NCBI RefSeq assembly: GCF_029891735.1
Contig: NZ_JANQDH010000032.1
Location: 1 to 64,000 of the forward strand
Direction of reading: 5' to 3'
DNA length: 64,000 nt
From: Chrysosporum bergii ANA360D
Lineage (GTDB): Bacteria; Cyanobacteriota; Cyanobacteriia; Cyanobacteriales; Nostocaceae
Shown piece after piece: positions 8,827 through 18,055 of the stretch (positions are counted from its first letter, which is position 1; every line of letters starts with the position of its first letter). The notes under the pieces are model-generated. The model searched no databases. It was not told the origin of the DNA and was given only the letters and a program-made list of their open reading frames with translations. The position numbers and the translations under genes are program-made.

Positions 8827-8909
8827 TAAGAGTATGATTAACTTCATCAAGTGGCTTTGGCTGTGGGGGTTTTGGGGAAATGGGGAGGACTGAAGTCCTG
8901 AATGGGAAC

Positions 8910-9953
8910 TTAACGGTCTTTACCGCTAGCTAACAGGTACAACAAGGCCATGCGGATGGCGATACCACTGGTAACTTGGGACTGAATCAGGCTAAATTCT
9001 GGATCATCCATTAAGTCTGAGCTAATTTCTACACCCCGATTCACTGGACCTGGATGTAATATTTTTACGTTGGGCTGGCATAGTTGGAGTTTTTTCCTGG
9101 TGATGCCAAAGCTTTGATGATATTCTCGCAAACTTGGCAGTAGGTGACCTGTCATCCTTTCTTTTTGCAGGCGTAAGGTCATGACAAAATCGGCATTCTC
9201 TAAGGCGGGTTGTAGTTGCCAATGTAAAAATAGTTGACGGTTGACGGTGGCTGATGAGGGTGTGTGATGATTTAACAGGTTTTCTGTTTCACCTGTTTGT
9301 AACACAAAGTCAGCAAATAACTTGGGTAACAGGGTAGGTGGTGCGGCTAGATGTACTTGAGCGCCACTGGCTGTTAAACTCCAGATATTCGATCGCGCCA
9401 CGCGGGAATGTAAAATATCTCCAACGATGGCAATTTTTTTATCTTTTAACAGTTCTAAGCGGGGCTGACTGCTGTCAATTAAGTTACAAATTGTAAATAA
9501 ATCTAGCAGTGCTTGGGAAGGATGCTCATGTTGACCGTCACCAGCATTGAGGACACTCACCCCCACCCCCAGACGTTCCATTTCTTGGGCGATGGCGTTG
9601 GGTACTCCTGCTTCTCGGTGGCGAATCACCATAATATCAGTTCCCATGGCTAGATAGGTCTTGGCTGTGTCGAGAATGGTTTCTCCCTTGGTGATGGAAG
9701 AACTAGCTGCGGCAAAGTTGAGTGTATCTGCACTGAGGCGCTTGGCGGCGAGTTCAAAACTGCTGCGGGTGCGTGTGGATGGTTCAAAAAATAAGTTTGT
9801 CACCACCTGTCCTTGTAGGCTTGGTACTTTCTTGGTTCTTCGTGATAGCACTTCCTGAAAACTAGCAGCAGTTTGTAAAACAGTGTTGTATTCGGTAGTT
9901 GTGAAGTCAGCTAGGGATAAAACGTGATGACGATTCCAGGTGGTAGTAGGCAT
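8910..9953 (-). CDS. pyrB: Aspartate carbamoyltransferase catalytic subunit
   Basis: Forms N-carbamoyl-L-aspartate from carbamoyl phosphate and aspartate, the first committed step of pyrimidine synthesis. The carbamoyl-phosphate loop STRTRSS is at 59-65, and [18 protein letters not shown] and [11 protein letters not shown] are intact. At 347 residues it is slightly longer than typical enzymes, with an insertion around [14 protein letters not shown] near 230-245. It is a monocistronic minus-strand gene, preceded by a small hairpin close to the start codon. No pyrI regulatory subunit is adjacent, as expected for cyanobacteria. Confidence 0.95.
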   Translation of the reverse strand: MPTTTWNRHHVLSLADFTTTEYNTVLQTAASFQEVLSRRTKKVPSLQGQVVTNLFFEPSTRTRSSFELAAKRLSADTLNFAAASSSITKGETILDTAKTYLAMGTDIMVIRHREAGVPNAIAQEMERLGVGVSVLNAGDGQHEHPSQALLDLFTICNLIDSSQPRLELLKDKKIAIVGDILHSRVARSNIWSLTASGAQVHLAAPPTLLPKLFADFVLQTGETENLLNHHTPSSATVNRQLFLHWQLQPALENADFVMTLRLQKERMTGHLLPSLREYHQSFGITRKKLQLCQPNVKILHPGPVNRGVEISSDLMDDPEFSLIQSQVTSGIAIRMALLYLLASGKDR

Positions 9954-9964
9954 AATTCATATTT

Positions 9965-9985
9965 CCCCTGGTTGAAACACAGGGG
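9965..9985 (-). promoter_or_regulatory. Hairpin in the pyrB leader
   Basis: CCCCTG and CAGGGG form a 6-bp stem with a 9-base loop, 11 bp upstream of the pyrB start codon. It could affect ribosome access or just be a repeat. No U tract follows it, so it is not a standard terminator. Confidence 0.3.
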
Positions 9986-10166
9986 ATTGTAATTAGGTTA
10001 CATATGCAGTGCAAATCATAACACTTGCCTTGTATGTGAATACATAGTTGTTTTTACCTTGTTTTCCAGCCTATTAGCCAATTTGAGACGGTTCCAAACT
10101 TTTTATTAGTTCTATTAATTTAACTTTTGTCAACCAATTGTAGGAAATATTTACTTTTCTAGTTCC

Positions 10167-11213
10167 TTAATTGCTGATGATAGCGTCTAAGAGGAGACTA
10201 GCGCCAAAACGCAAGGGGTCATTGCAAGGTAAACCTGTTTCAGCTGTGGTTTGAGCGATCGCCTCTAATGCTGTAAATTCATCTAAATGGGCTGTATTCA
10301 AAGCTATACCCACCACTGACACATTACCAAAAGCTCCTTCCCCACTAGCTACAGTTTCATAGAGGCGAATTACCCTTGGTAAAGAGGGAATCACCACATG
10401 GGAATGATTACGCACTTGTACTTGTCCAGCCCGATGTGCCAAAATCAAGTGAGTTGGTTGGGAACCACGGATTAAAGGCAGAGTGGCGGTGGAACCAGGA
10501 TGAAGCAGTGAGCCTTGTCCTTCAATGTGCAGAATATCGTAATTGTGACCATAACGCATCACCATTTGTTCTACAGCACCAGCTGCAAAGTCTACCCGCA
10601 CAGCATCTAAGGGTACGCCTTCCCCTTCTAACATTACCCCTGTTTGACCAGTGGGCAAAAATTTGGAACGCCAGCCCCTGTGCAGTGACTCCCTATGTAA
10701 TTCTATGCTAGTTGACATTTTGCCGATGGCCATGTCAGTTCCTACAGTCAGCACTCGCCGACAGGGAAGAGTTTTAGCCAACCCACTAGCCACAGCTAAA
10801 TTAGCTGGTTCTTTGCGGACATCCCAAATTAATTGTCCTGGTTTTAGCAGTGCATTTAACTCTGGTATGTTGGCCAATGGTGTATGTAAACCATTCACCA
10901 AGGACATTCCCGCTTGTAAAGCATTTTTCACTTCTAGCCAGTAATCTTCCGGTAAAGCGCCGCCTTTGGGTGCAATACCAATTACTAAAACTTCCGGTTT
11001 ATACTCCAGTGCTGCTGTTAATGATGCTACAATCGGCACATCACGTTTAATTCCTGTTAATTCTGACAGAGATTTGCCAGCAGAATCACGATCAATCACA
11101 GCAACAATTGGCGATTCACTGTAGCGTAAAAGTGATAGCCCTGTTTTACCCTGAGTCCCTGTAACTCCTTGATGTAGGAGAATGGCTACTTTTTGATTAA
11201 GCGGTAAATGCAC
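10167..11213 (-). CDS. dgcN: DUF1611 protein, DgcN-like D-glutamate N-acetyltransferase
   Basis: A 348-residue DUF1611 protein. It has an N-terminal Rossmann-like part (KVAILLHQGVTGTQGKTGLSLLRYS) and a C-terminal P-loop-like part with VGTDMAIGKMSTSIEL near 156-171, then GQGSLLHPGS. In the DgcN-DgcA pathway described in other prokaryotes, a DUF1611 enzyme acetylates D-glutamate and an enolase-superfamily enzyme then racemises the product. That partner lies immediately upstream here: the GTG start overlaps the partner's 3' end by 17 bp, indicating translational coupling. D-Glu would come from peptidoglycan turnover. The family is firm; substrate and direction are inferred from the gene pair. 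Confidence 0.75.
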   Translation of the reverse strand: MHLPLNQKVAILLHQGVTGTQGKTGLSLLRYSESPIVAVIDRDSAGKSLSELTGIKRDVPIVASLTAALEYKPEVLVIGIAPKGGALPEDYWLEVKNALQAGMSLVNGLHTPLANIPELNALLKPGQLIWDVRKEPANLAVASGLAKTLPCRRVLTVGTDMAIGKMSTSIELHRESLHRGWRSKFLPTGQTGVMLEGEGVPLDAVRVDFAAGAVEQMVMRYGHNYDILHIEGQGSLLHPGSTATLPLIRGSQPTHLILAHRAGQVQVRNHSHVVIPSLPRVIRLYETVASGEGAFGNVSVVGIALNTAHLDEFTALEAIAQTTAETGLPCNDPLRFGASLLLDAIISN

Positions 11214-12249
11214 TGTATTCTACCCCCAAGCCAGGTAAATCGTTTGGTAAAATTTTTCCTTCTTGTACTAATGCACCCTGAAACGGGTCATCAATTAAGT
11301 TAAGGTGACTGTCTAAATCTAAATAATCTGCCAATGGCGCTAACTGGGCTGCGGCCGTGTTGGCTAGTGCGCTGTTAGAATAGCAACCGAACATCACTTG
11401 TAATCCATGGGCGCGGGCTGTATGTATCATCCGTATGGCCTCTGTGAGTCCCCCTGATTTCATCAATTTGATATTGATACCATGCACATAGTTGGCTAAA
11501 TGGGGAATATCGCTGCTGGTAAAGCAACTTTCATCAACAAATATTGGCAGGGGAGATTTTTCCTTTAGTTGGAGTAAACTCTGTTCCTGACCTTGTGATA
11601 ATGGCTGCTCTACATATTTTATACCTAAATCAGCTAACCAGTTACACATATAAATAGCATTTTCTAAACTCCAACCCCCGTTAGCATCTACAAATAATTC
11701 TAAACCTGGTGCTTCTTGTTGTACTGCTAACAACATTTGCTGATCTGCATCAATACCATCAGGACTACCCAATTTAACTTTAAACAAGCGCACATCAATT
11801 AATTGTAACCAGTCCCGCGCTCTAGCCCTAGCTTTGGCTGGTGAATTAATGCCAATTGTCACCGAAGTTGGTACTATAACATTAAGATCAAGTCCCCAAA
11901 TTGCCCACAGTGGTAATCCCACACCCTTACCCAGCCAGTCATACATGGCCATATCTAGCGCAGCCCTCACTGATGAAGGAACCTGGTGTTGTGTGAATAT
12001 TTGTTCTATTTGCTGGCGTTGTAATGGGTGGAGTGTTTCTAATACAGGAGTAAGTTGCTGTAAAGAACTCACGATCATCTCTGTTGATTGAGCATGAGTG
12101 CCAACGCCAAAAGGTGATGCCTCACCCCAACCTGCTATGCCATCTTGTATAATTTTTACCCATATATTTGTGGTTTGCGCTGTTGTACCACGACTAATAG
12201 TCAGGGGAAATCTTTTATTGACCGTAAATAAGTTTACTTCTAATTTCAT
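11197..12249 (-). CDS. dgcA: Enolase-superfamily epimerase (dipeptide epimerase / DgcA-like)
   Basis: Muconate-lactonising-type enolase-superfamily enzyme of 350 residues. Catalytic elements visible: first lysine in RLFKVKLGS, metal ligands in DANGGW, EQPL and DESCF, second lysine in NIKLMKSGG. Family members include L-Ala-D/L-Glu epimerase and N-acyl-glutamate racemase (DgcA). The downstream overlapping DUF1611 gene favours a D-glutamate or murein-peptide salvage role. The start is placed at the ATG opening MKLEVNLF; the longer ORF to 12294 adds 15 unrelated residues. It is divergent from the DUF1537 kinase with an 85-bp shared promoter region. Confidence 0.8.
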   Translation of the reverse strand: MKLEVNLFTVNKRFPLTISRGTTAQTTNIWVKIIQDGIAGWGEASPFGVGTHAQSTEMIVSSLQQLTPVLETLHPLQRQQIEQIFTQHQVPSSVRAALDMAMYDWLGKGVGLPLWAIWGLDLNVIVPTSVTIGINSPAKARARARDWLQLIDVRLFKVKLGSPDGIDADQQMLLAVQQEAPGLELFVDANGGWSLENAIYMCNWLADLGIKYVEQPLSQGQEQSLLQLKEKSPLPIFVDESCFTSSDIPHLANYVHGINIKLMKSGGLTEAIRMIHTARAHGLQVMFGCYSNSALANTAAAQLAPLADYLDLDSHLNLIDDPFQGALVQEGKILPNDLPGLGVEYSAFTA

Positions 12250-12334
12250 AAATATATTCAATATCTGTCTACAGCAAAAACAGTGTAATATCACATTTTA
12301 CCCACAGGACTATCATGAGGATGTTTCTAAACAC

Positions 12335-13675
12335 ATGAGCAACAAACCAAAAATTATTGTCTTAGATGATGACCCCACGGGTTCACAAACAGTCCACAGC
12401 TGCTTACTACTAATGCGCTGGGATGTGGATACCCTGCGCCTGGGTTTGCAGGATGATTCGCCAATTTTCTTTATTTTGACAAATACCAGGGCATTACCGC
12501 CAGAGTCAGCAGCATCTGTGACTAGGGAAGTTTGTCAAAACTTAAAACAAGCCTTAGCTACAGAAAATATAACTGATTTTTTGATTGTCAGCCGTTCTGA
12601 TTCTACCTTGAGGGGACATTATCCCATAGAAACAGATGCGATCGCCGAAGAACTTGGCCCTTTTGATGCTCATTTTCTCGTCCCAGCATTTTTTGAGGGG
12701 GGACGCATTACCCGGGACAGTGTGCATTATTTGATTATTGATGGTGTACCCACCCCAGTACATGAAACTGAATTTGCCCGTGATTCGGTGTTTGGCTACC
12801 ATCACAGTTACTTACCTGAATATGTAGATGAAAAAACTCAAGGGCGTATTAGTGCGGAATCAGTAACTAGGTTTTTACTGAGTGATATCCGTGGTGGTAG
12901 TTTAGAACGCTTACTACAACTGAGTAATAATCAGTGCGTGGTGGTAGATGGTGAAACTCAAAGGGATCTCAACTGTTTGGCCGTGGATGTGCTAACAGCA
13001 GCCAGTGAAGGAAAAAAATTTTTATTTCGCAGTGCTGCTAGTATTCTAACGGCTTTAGCAGGTTTACCTCCCCAACCCATTGCTCCAGAAAATATGGCTG
13101 AATATGTCCGCAATGGTCAGCCGGGTGCAGTGATAGTTGGTTCTCATGTCAAAAAGACAACGCAGCAATTAGAAAAGTTATTGCTAGTGGAAGGAACTCA
13201 GGGTATCCAAGTGGACGTAGCCCGGTTACTCAATGATGGGGGCAATGAATCTGCTAAACTATTATCTGAGATTTTAGCAGCTGCCCAGGCAGTACATAAT
13301 GCCGGGAAAACACCAGTGGTTTATACCAGTCGTCAAGAACTTACTTTTAAAGATGTCAGGACTAGATTAGAATTTGGGGTGAAAGTTTCTAGTTTATTGA
13401 TGGATGTTGTCCGGGGCTTACCATCTGATATCGGATTTTTAATCAGTAAGGGGGGGATTACCTCAAATGATGTCTTGAGTACGGGTCTATGTTTAAACTC
13501 AGCCCGTTTGCTAGGACAAGTTTTACCTGGTTGTTCAATGGTGACCACAACTTCAGAACATGGTCAGTTTCCCAATTTGCCAGTGGTGCTGTTTCCTGGC
13601 AATGTGGGCGATGCTGATGCCTTGGTGACAATTTACCAAAGATTAACTAAAAATAGATACAGCCCATTTACATAA
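12335..13675 (+). CDS. DUF1537 / four-carbon acid sugar kinase family protein
   Basis: A 446-residue ATP-dependent kinase of the OtnK/DUF1537 family, whose characterised members phosphorylate four-carbon acid sugars such as erythronate or threonate. It shows the N-terminal DDDPTGSQTVHS substrate loop, SRSDSTLRGHYP near 81-92, and a C-terminal nucleotide-binding domain with SKGGITSNDVL and PGNVGDADALV. The start is the ATG of MSNKPKIIVL; the longer frame upstream overlaps the divergent gene and is unlikely. No otnC or otnI partner is adjacent; the neighbours are the D-Glu salvage pair. The substrate is therefore open. Confidence 0.8.
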   Translation: MSNKPKIIVLDDDPTGSQTVHSCLLLMRWDVDTLRLGLQDDSPIFFILTNTRALPPESAASVTREVCQNLKQALATENITDFLIVSRSDSTLRGHYPIETDAIAEELGPFDAHFLVPAFFEGGRITRDSVHYLIIDGVPTPVHETEFARDSVFGYHHSYLPEYVDEKTQGRISAESVTRFLLSDIRGGSLERLLQLSNNQCVVVDGETQRDLNCLAVDVLTAASEGKKFLFRSAASILTALAGLPPQPIAPENMAEYVRNGQPGAVIVGSHVKKTTQQLEKLLLVEGTQGIQVDVARLLNDGGNESAKLLSEILAAAQAVHNAGKTPVVYTSRQELTFKDVRTRLEFGVKVSSLLMDVVRGLPSDIGFLISKGGITSNDVLSTGLCLNSARLLGQVLPGCSMVTTTSEHGQFPNLPVVLFPGNVGDADALVTIYQRLTKNRYSPFT

Positions 13676-13693
13676 ACTGAGTTACACTTTTTA

Positions 13694-13710
13694 GCGGGCA
13701 AGATGCCCGC
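13694..13710. repeat. REP palindrome (GCGGGCA type)
   Basis: GCGGGCA-AGA-TGCCCGC, the reverse-orientation version of the palindrome at 8810-8826, 18 bp after the kinase stop codon. It may serve as that gene's terminator. Confidence 0.75.
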
Positions 13711-13788
13711 ACTACAAGAGTCCTCAATCATTTATCATTGGTTTTTTAATACTGATAATTATTTGGTGTATCTTTTAGCTGGTGCTGC

Positions 13789-14826
13789 ATGACTTCTGAT
13801 TCTCATATCTCTAATTTAGAGTCAAATTCTGCCCCGACAGATGCTGGATCCATCTCTCAACTTGCGGATTTAGAAGTAAATCCTACCATTACTGAGAATG
13901 GGTCGTCAGATTTGTCTATGTCTGGTGCTGACTCCCAGGATATTATCCCGGATAAAGAATTAAATTCGGTTCTCCTTTATTTACAGTCAAGTTCTAACTC
14001 TGATCATGTGGAGTCCGTGGCTTCAATTGACAGTATAGATTTAAATAAAGACTCTCTTGAGTCATTCACAGGAGAGAATAAGTTAAACAAACATATTCAG
14101 GTGCAGTTAAAAACTCAGGGGGAAAAACTGTTAGTAATTTTGCCCACAGAATCTCAATTACCAGCTTCTGAACTGGCCTGGTCTGATATTTGGCAACAAT
14201 TGAAATTACGGTTAAATGCCAGCGATCGCTTGCGGACATCAACCACGCCAGTAGATTTAATTGCTCAAGACCGTTTATTAGATGGCAGACAATTACAAGA
14301 GTTTGCCGAAGCCTTTCGAGAAGCCCAATTAGAGTTAAAATCTGTAAGTACCAGTCGTCGGCAAACAGCCATCGCCGCAGTTACCTCTGGCTATTCTGTG
14401 GAACAACTCCAGCCAGAAACTTCTTTGCATTCCCAGTTAAAAACTGCTACTACAGCCCTAACAGATGCCCTGTATCTGGAAACAACAGTACGTTCTGGGA
14501 CTGAAATTCGTCATCCCGGAACAGTGGTTATTTTGGGAGATATAAATCCAGGTGGTATCGTAGTTGCACAAGGAGATATTGTAGTATGGGGGCGACTGCG
14601 TGGAATTGCTCATGCGGGTGCCGGAGGCAATCGTGAGTGTCTGATTATGGCCTTGCAAATGGAACCAACCCAGTTGCGGATCGCAGATGCTGTAGCTAGG
14701 GCACCAGATAAACCACTGATGCAAGTTTTTCCAGAAGTGGCGCACATTACGCCCGGAGGAATTCGCATCGCCAGGGCTAATGATTTTTCCAGACACCAAT
14801 TAAATCGGTTAAGTCAGGTTCCATAA
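13789..14826 (+). CDS. minC: Septum site-determining protein MinC
   Basis: FtsZ-assembly inhibitor that, with MinD, prevents Z-ring formation at the wrong site. The C-terminal beta-helical MinD-binding domain is clear (VRSGTEIRHPGTVVILGDIN, then GGIVVAQGDIVVWGRLRGIAHAG, near 232-280). The N-terminal MinC domain is at about 100-200. The first roughly 95 residues are low-complexity, rich in Ser, Asp and Glu, without recognisable fold; such extensions occur in cyanobacterial MinC. It begins the minCDE cluster, 44 bp before minD. Confidence 0.92.
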   Translation: MTSDSHISNLESNSAPTDAGSISQLADLEVNPTITENGSSDLSMSGADSQDIIPDKELNSVLLYLQSSSNSDHVESVASIDSIDLNKDSLESFTGENKLNKHIQVQLKTQGEKLLVILPTESQLPASELAWSDIWQQLKLRLNASDRLRTSTTPVDLIAQDRLLDGRQLQEFAEAFREAQLELKSVSTSRRQTAIAAVTSGYSVEQLQPETSLHSQLKTATTALTDALYLETTVRSGTEIRHPGTVVILGDINPGGIVVAQGDIVVWGRLRGIAHAGAGGNRECLIMALQMEPTQLRIADAVARAPDKPLMQVFPEVAHITPGGIRIARANDFSRHQLNRLSQVP

Positions 14827-14870
14827 CTACTTACTATATTTCCTCAACCCTCATTGCTCGCAACTCTACC

Positions 14871-15677
14871 ATGACTCGGATTATTGTGATTACCTCCGGT
14901 AAAGGGGGAGTGGGTAAAACCACAGTTTCTGCAAATTTAGGTATGACCTTAGCTAAAATTGGCCGTCAAGTTGCTTTAGTTGATGCCGACTTTGGTCTGA
15001 GAAATTTAGATTTGTTACTAGGACTAGAAAACCGCATTGTATATACTGCGGTGGAAGTCCTGGCTAGGGAGTGCCGATTAGAACAGGCATTAGTAAAAGA
15101 TAAACGACAACCAAACCTAGTATTACTACCAGCAGCGCAAAATCGCTCAAAGGATGCAGTAACTCCAGAACAAATGAAGTTGCTAGTAAATGCACTAGCG
15201 CAAAAGTTTGAGTATGTGATTATTGATAGTCCAGCAGGCATTGAAAATGGCTTTAAAAATGCCATTGCCCCCGCAAAAGAAGCCCTTATTGTCACTACTC
15301 CAGAAATTTCTGCCGTTCGTGACGCTGATAGAGTAGTGGGGTTATTGGAAGCACAAGGCGTTAAACGTAGTCATTTAATTATTAACCGCATTAGACCCGC
15401 AATGGTACGGGCAAATGATATGATGTCTGTGCAGGACGTTCAGGAACTTCTGGCAATACCCCTAATTGGGGTAATACCTGATGATGAACGTGTGATTGTT
15501 TCTACCAATCGCGGGGAACCTTTAGTATTAGGGGACACGCCCTCTTTAGCTGCTATAGCCTTTGATAATATTGCCCGTAGATTGGAAGGAGAAAAAGTCG
15601 ATTTTCTCGATCTCGATGCACCTCATGACAACATCTTCGCCCGTTTGCGAAGGTTGTTATGGACAAAAATTGTTTAA
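14871..15677 (+). CDS. minD: Septum site-determining protein MinD
   Basis: ParA/MinD-type ATPase that recruits MinC to the membrane. It has the deviant Walker A SGKGGVGKTT at 8-17, VDADFGLRNLD at about 38-48, and the switch II DSPAG near 119-123. It ends with the amphipathic membrane-targeting helix FARLRRLLWTKIV. The length of 268 residues is normal. It is the middle gene of minCDE, 32 bp from the minE start. Confidence 0.97.
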   Translation: MTRIIVITSGKGGVGKTTVSANLGMTLAKIGRQVALVDADFGLRNLDLLLGLENRIVYTAVEVLARECRLEQALVKDKRQPNLVLLPAAQNRSKDAVTPEQMKLLVNALAQKFEYVIIDSPAGIENGFKNAIAPAKEALIVTTPEISAVRDADRVVGLLEAQGVKRSHLIINRIRPAMVRANDMMSVQDVQELLAIPLIGVIPDDERVIVSTNRGEPLVLGDTPSLAAIAFDNIARRLEGEKVDFLDLDAPHDNIFARLRRLLWTKIV

Positions 15678-15709
15678 CTCATTTTCCAGTCTCCGCATAA
15701 CCATTGGCA

Positions 15710-16033
15710 ATGATTCTTGAACTTATAGAACGATTATTTGTACGTAACCCTGACAACAGTCGCAGTCAGGTGAAGCGTCGTCTACAACTGGTGATTGCTC
15801 ACGACCGCGCTGATTTAGACCCACAAAAGTTAGAAAAAATGCGGCAAGAAATTCTAGATATAGTTTGTCGCTATGTAGAAATAGAGACTGAGGGACTAGA
15901 ATTTTCTCTAGAAAGTAACCAACGCACCACAGCGTTGATTGCTAATTTGCCCATCCGTCGAGTCAAAGAAACCATAGCTGAATTAGACAACAGCGAGAAG
16001 TCAGAAAGTAATACTGAGGTCAATAAATCGTAA
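15710..16033 (+). CDS. minE: Cell division topological specificity factor MinE
   Basis: Drives MinD ATP hydrolysis and gives the Min system its spatial pattern. The N-terminal membrane-targeting segment [10 protein letters not shown], the MinD-contact helix ([14 protein letters not shown]) and the dimerisation strands ([20 protein letters not shown]) are all present. I chose the ATG at 15710 rather than the TTG two codons earlier. The 107 residues include a C-terminal Ser/Asn/Glu tail beyond the usual end. Confidence 0.95.
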   Translation: MILELIERLFVRNPDNSRSQVKRRLQLVIAHDRADLDPQKLEKMRQEILDIVCRYVEIETEGLEFSLESNQRTTALIANLPIRRVKETIAELDNSEKSESNTEVNKS

Positions 16034-16097
16034 AAAGCTTACGGTTAATCAATAAGTTAAGCTGTTACATATTTACAGCCAATTTTAGTTGTGCTAG

Positions 16098-16129
16098 GTA
16101 GGATGGGGTGGTCAGGATGCCCACCCTAC
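16098..16129. repeat. GTAGGRTGGG-type palindrome
   Basis: GGGTGG and CCACCC pair inside outer GTAG/CTAC arms, with a 9-base loop. A related palindrome lies at 20067-20091 behind psaC. It is located after minE and may end its transcript. Confidence 0.6.
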
Positions 16130-16223
16130 AAGGGTTTTGTAATTTATATTGGTAATTTATATTGGTAATTTTTGCTGCGCTTACTTAAAATCAAGTTACT
16201 AGCTTGACTATAAAAGAGAAAAA

Positions 16224-16258
16224 AACCCCCGTTGTTTTTAATTTTGACAACGGGGGTT
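16224..16258 (-). terminator. Rho-independent terminator
   Basis: AACCCCCGTTGT pairs with ACAACGGGGGTT (12 bp) around an 11-base loop. On the minus strand it is followed by a T-rich tract (TTTTTCTCTTTT). It lies 18 bp after the stop of the secreted unknown gene at 16277. Confidence 0.85.
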
Positions 16259-16276
16259 AAGCAAATTTCACACCAA

Positions 16277-17557
16277 CTATCTAAAAGCAACTTGCGGTCC
16301 TGCCCAAAGTTCTGTAATTGTTTTACCAAAGGTAATGGGCTGATCGCCATCTGTCGTGTCTAGAGTCTTACCATCGCTGGAAACCTGCACCAAAGGCCAG
16401 TTTTCTTCTCCTATTTCACCCGCGCGAAACAGTGCATGATCAGGTTTGTTTTTACTCCAACCCAGTAACACTGCTATTTTTTCATGCTCGTCTTTCCTAC
16501 GAGTCGGGGCAACGGTATTAATATGATTTTTTTGACTATCCCAAATAACTGCTTGGTCTGTAGAATCCCCTGTGTTGAATTTACCTTCAAACCTGCGTGC
16601 TAAAAAGCGATCGCTTTGTTCTGACCAGCTGACAGGAACTAAAACTCCTATTTTCCCATGATCATCAGTATTTATTAATTTCTGGGATGAGACATTTCTG
16701 TTTAACAGAGGGTCGCTGATGGCTCCACTGGAAGTCATCACCCGCAATTTTTTGGTTTGTCTATCTTCCACAAACAGCACACTGGTAACTTTGCTGTTGT
16801 GCATTTGGGGTTTTACTTCCAGCTGCACCCGACTGTAAACCACATATCTACCATCGGGAGAAGTCACAGGTACACTACGATAATGGCGAACTCCCGAACC
16901 TCCATTAGCAGCAACAGCCTCCTGAGTAGCAACAATCCATTGCCAAGGAATTGGGTGGGGACTTCCTATAGGATCAATCTGTGCTGCTTGTGCTTCGTCA
17001 ATTTCTTCTACCACAGGTGTTTCTGGTGTGAAAAACGGTGGTAATTGTCTAGGAGTTGTTTTCAATGACTTAGCACTGAGGAATTCATTGGTCACCTGAC
17101 CATTAAAGCCATGACTATAGCCATTATTAGGCAATGGAAAGATTCGCCATAAGTTCAATTCACTAACAGGAGTTGATGGAATTGTTGCTAATTCCTCTGT
17201 TGTGAATTTATCTGCCTTAATATTACTTCCAGAGAGAAAACCATTTGCTACTAAAGAATCAATTTTGCTGATTTGTAATCTTGATGGTTTCTCAATAGCA
17301 GCCATTAACAATGGCACAGAATCAGCACTCTTGTTTAAAGAGGTTAGACTGGGTGTTGTTAATAATTCTACTAAATAAGGTTCATTCATAGTAGCCACCG
17401 CCTTTGCAGAAGTATTTTTTGTGACTACTTTTGATGGTTTTGCTGAGGTAGACTGATTAAGTACCCCTAATATGGGGGCAATCAGCATGACAAGAACAAA
17501 ATAATTAAGAAATGGTTGAAGGCGTAACCATCCTGGCAGCAAGAATAGTTTGAGCAT
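16277..17557 (-). CDS. Secreted or membrane-anchored protein of unknown function
   Basis: I do not recognise a named family. Starting at MLKLFLLPGWL (426 residues), there is one N-terminal hydrophobic segment (about 10-33, FLNYFVLVMLIAPILGVL) that looks like a signal anchor. A Ser/Thr/Lys-rich linker follows, then a globular part from about 200. That part contains SVPVTSPDGRYVVYSRVQLE, VLFVEDRQTKKLRVMTSS and ALFRAGEIGEENWPLVQVS, short strands resembling WD40/TolB-like propeller blades. The chosen ATG is the second in frame; the one at 17599 would add 14 residues. It ends at a strong terminator and is flanked by 0.5 kb of non-coding DNA, so it is monocistronic. Confidence 0.6.
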   Translation of the reverse strand: MLKLFLLPGWLRLQPFLNYFVLVMLIAPILGVLNQSTSAKPSKVVTKNTSAKAVATMNEPYLVELLTTPSLTSLNKSADSVPLLMAAIEKPSRLQISKIDSLVANGFLSGSNIKADKFTTEELATIPSTPVSELNLWRIFPLPNNGYSHGFNGQVTNEFLSAKSLKTTPRQLPPFFTPETPVVEEIDEAQAAQIDPIGSPHPIPWQWIVATQEAVAANGGSGVRHYRSVPVTSPDGRYVVYSRVQLEVKPQMHNSKVTSVLFVEDRQTKKLRVMTSSGAISDPLLNRNVSSQKLINTDDHGKIGVLVPVSWSEQSDRFLARRFEGKFNTGDSTDQAVIWDSQKNHINTVAPTRRKDEHEKIAVLLGWSKNKPDHALFRAGEIGEENWPLVQVSSDGKTLDTTDGDQPITFGKTITELWAGPQVAFR

Positions 17558-18055
17558 ATGTGGACTCTCTAGGAAGGGCGGGTGCTGTGTGAGGAGCAAC
17601 GCTTAGGAAGCAAGACAAGAGGGGATAATTATTAGATGTAACAAACCAATCAGGAAATTAACGAGTTGAACTGGATAATTTATTCAAAATTTGCATAATT
17701 TTACAAAAATTGAGTATCATGCTTCACGCCTCATTAATAACCTATTGTTTTTGGTTGTAAACTGCCACGTAAAAGCACCGCAGATTAACTAAAAGTTACT
17801 GCATCAAATATACTGTGACCTTTACTCTTGACACCCGAACTAGCAAATAACAGGTGTTAGTGAGAAAGCAGTCATTATATATTAACTCTATCAAGCCACC
17901 CTGGTTTTTGCCAATGTGCTACTACTCTAACATCACAAAAATTAATTGAGCAATAGTTAATTAATCTTGGCAGCGATCAAATTTCTCTCCGGTGTAAATG
18001 GTCTTAAAAAGTCTAAAATTCTACAATATTCAACATACATAATCAGCAAGCACTA
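17558..18055. other. Intergenic region between divergent genes
   Basis: About 500 bp of AT-rich DNA separating the secreted unknown gene from fmt. I see no ORF of note, tRNA or clear palindrome. It presumably holds both divergent promoters. Confidence 0.5.

Noticed and set aside
12098-12334. Long N-terminal extension of the DUF1537 kinase
   Set aside because: It would overlap the start of the divergent epimerase and has no similarity to the kinase family; MSNKPKIIVL is the natural start.
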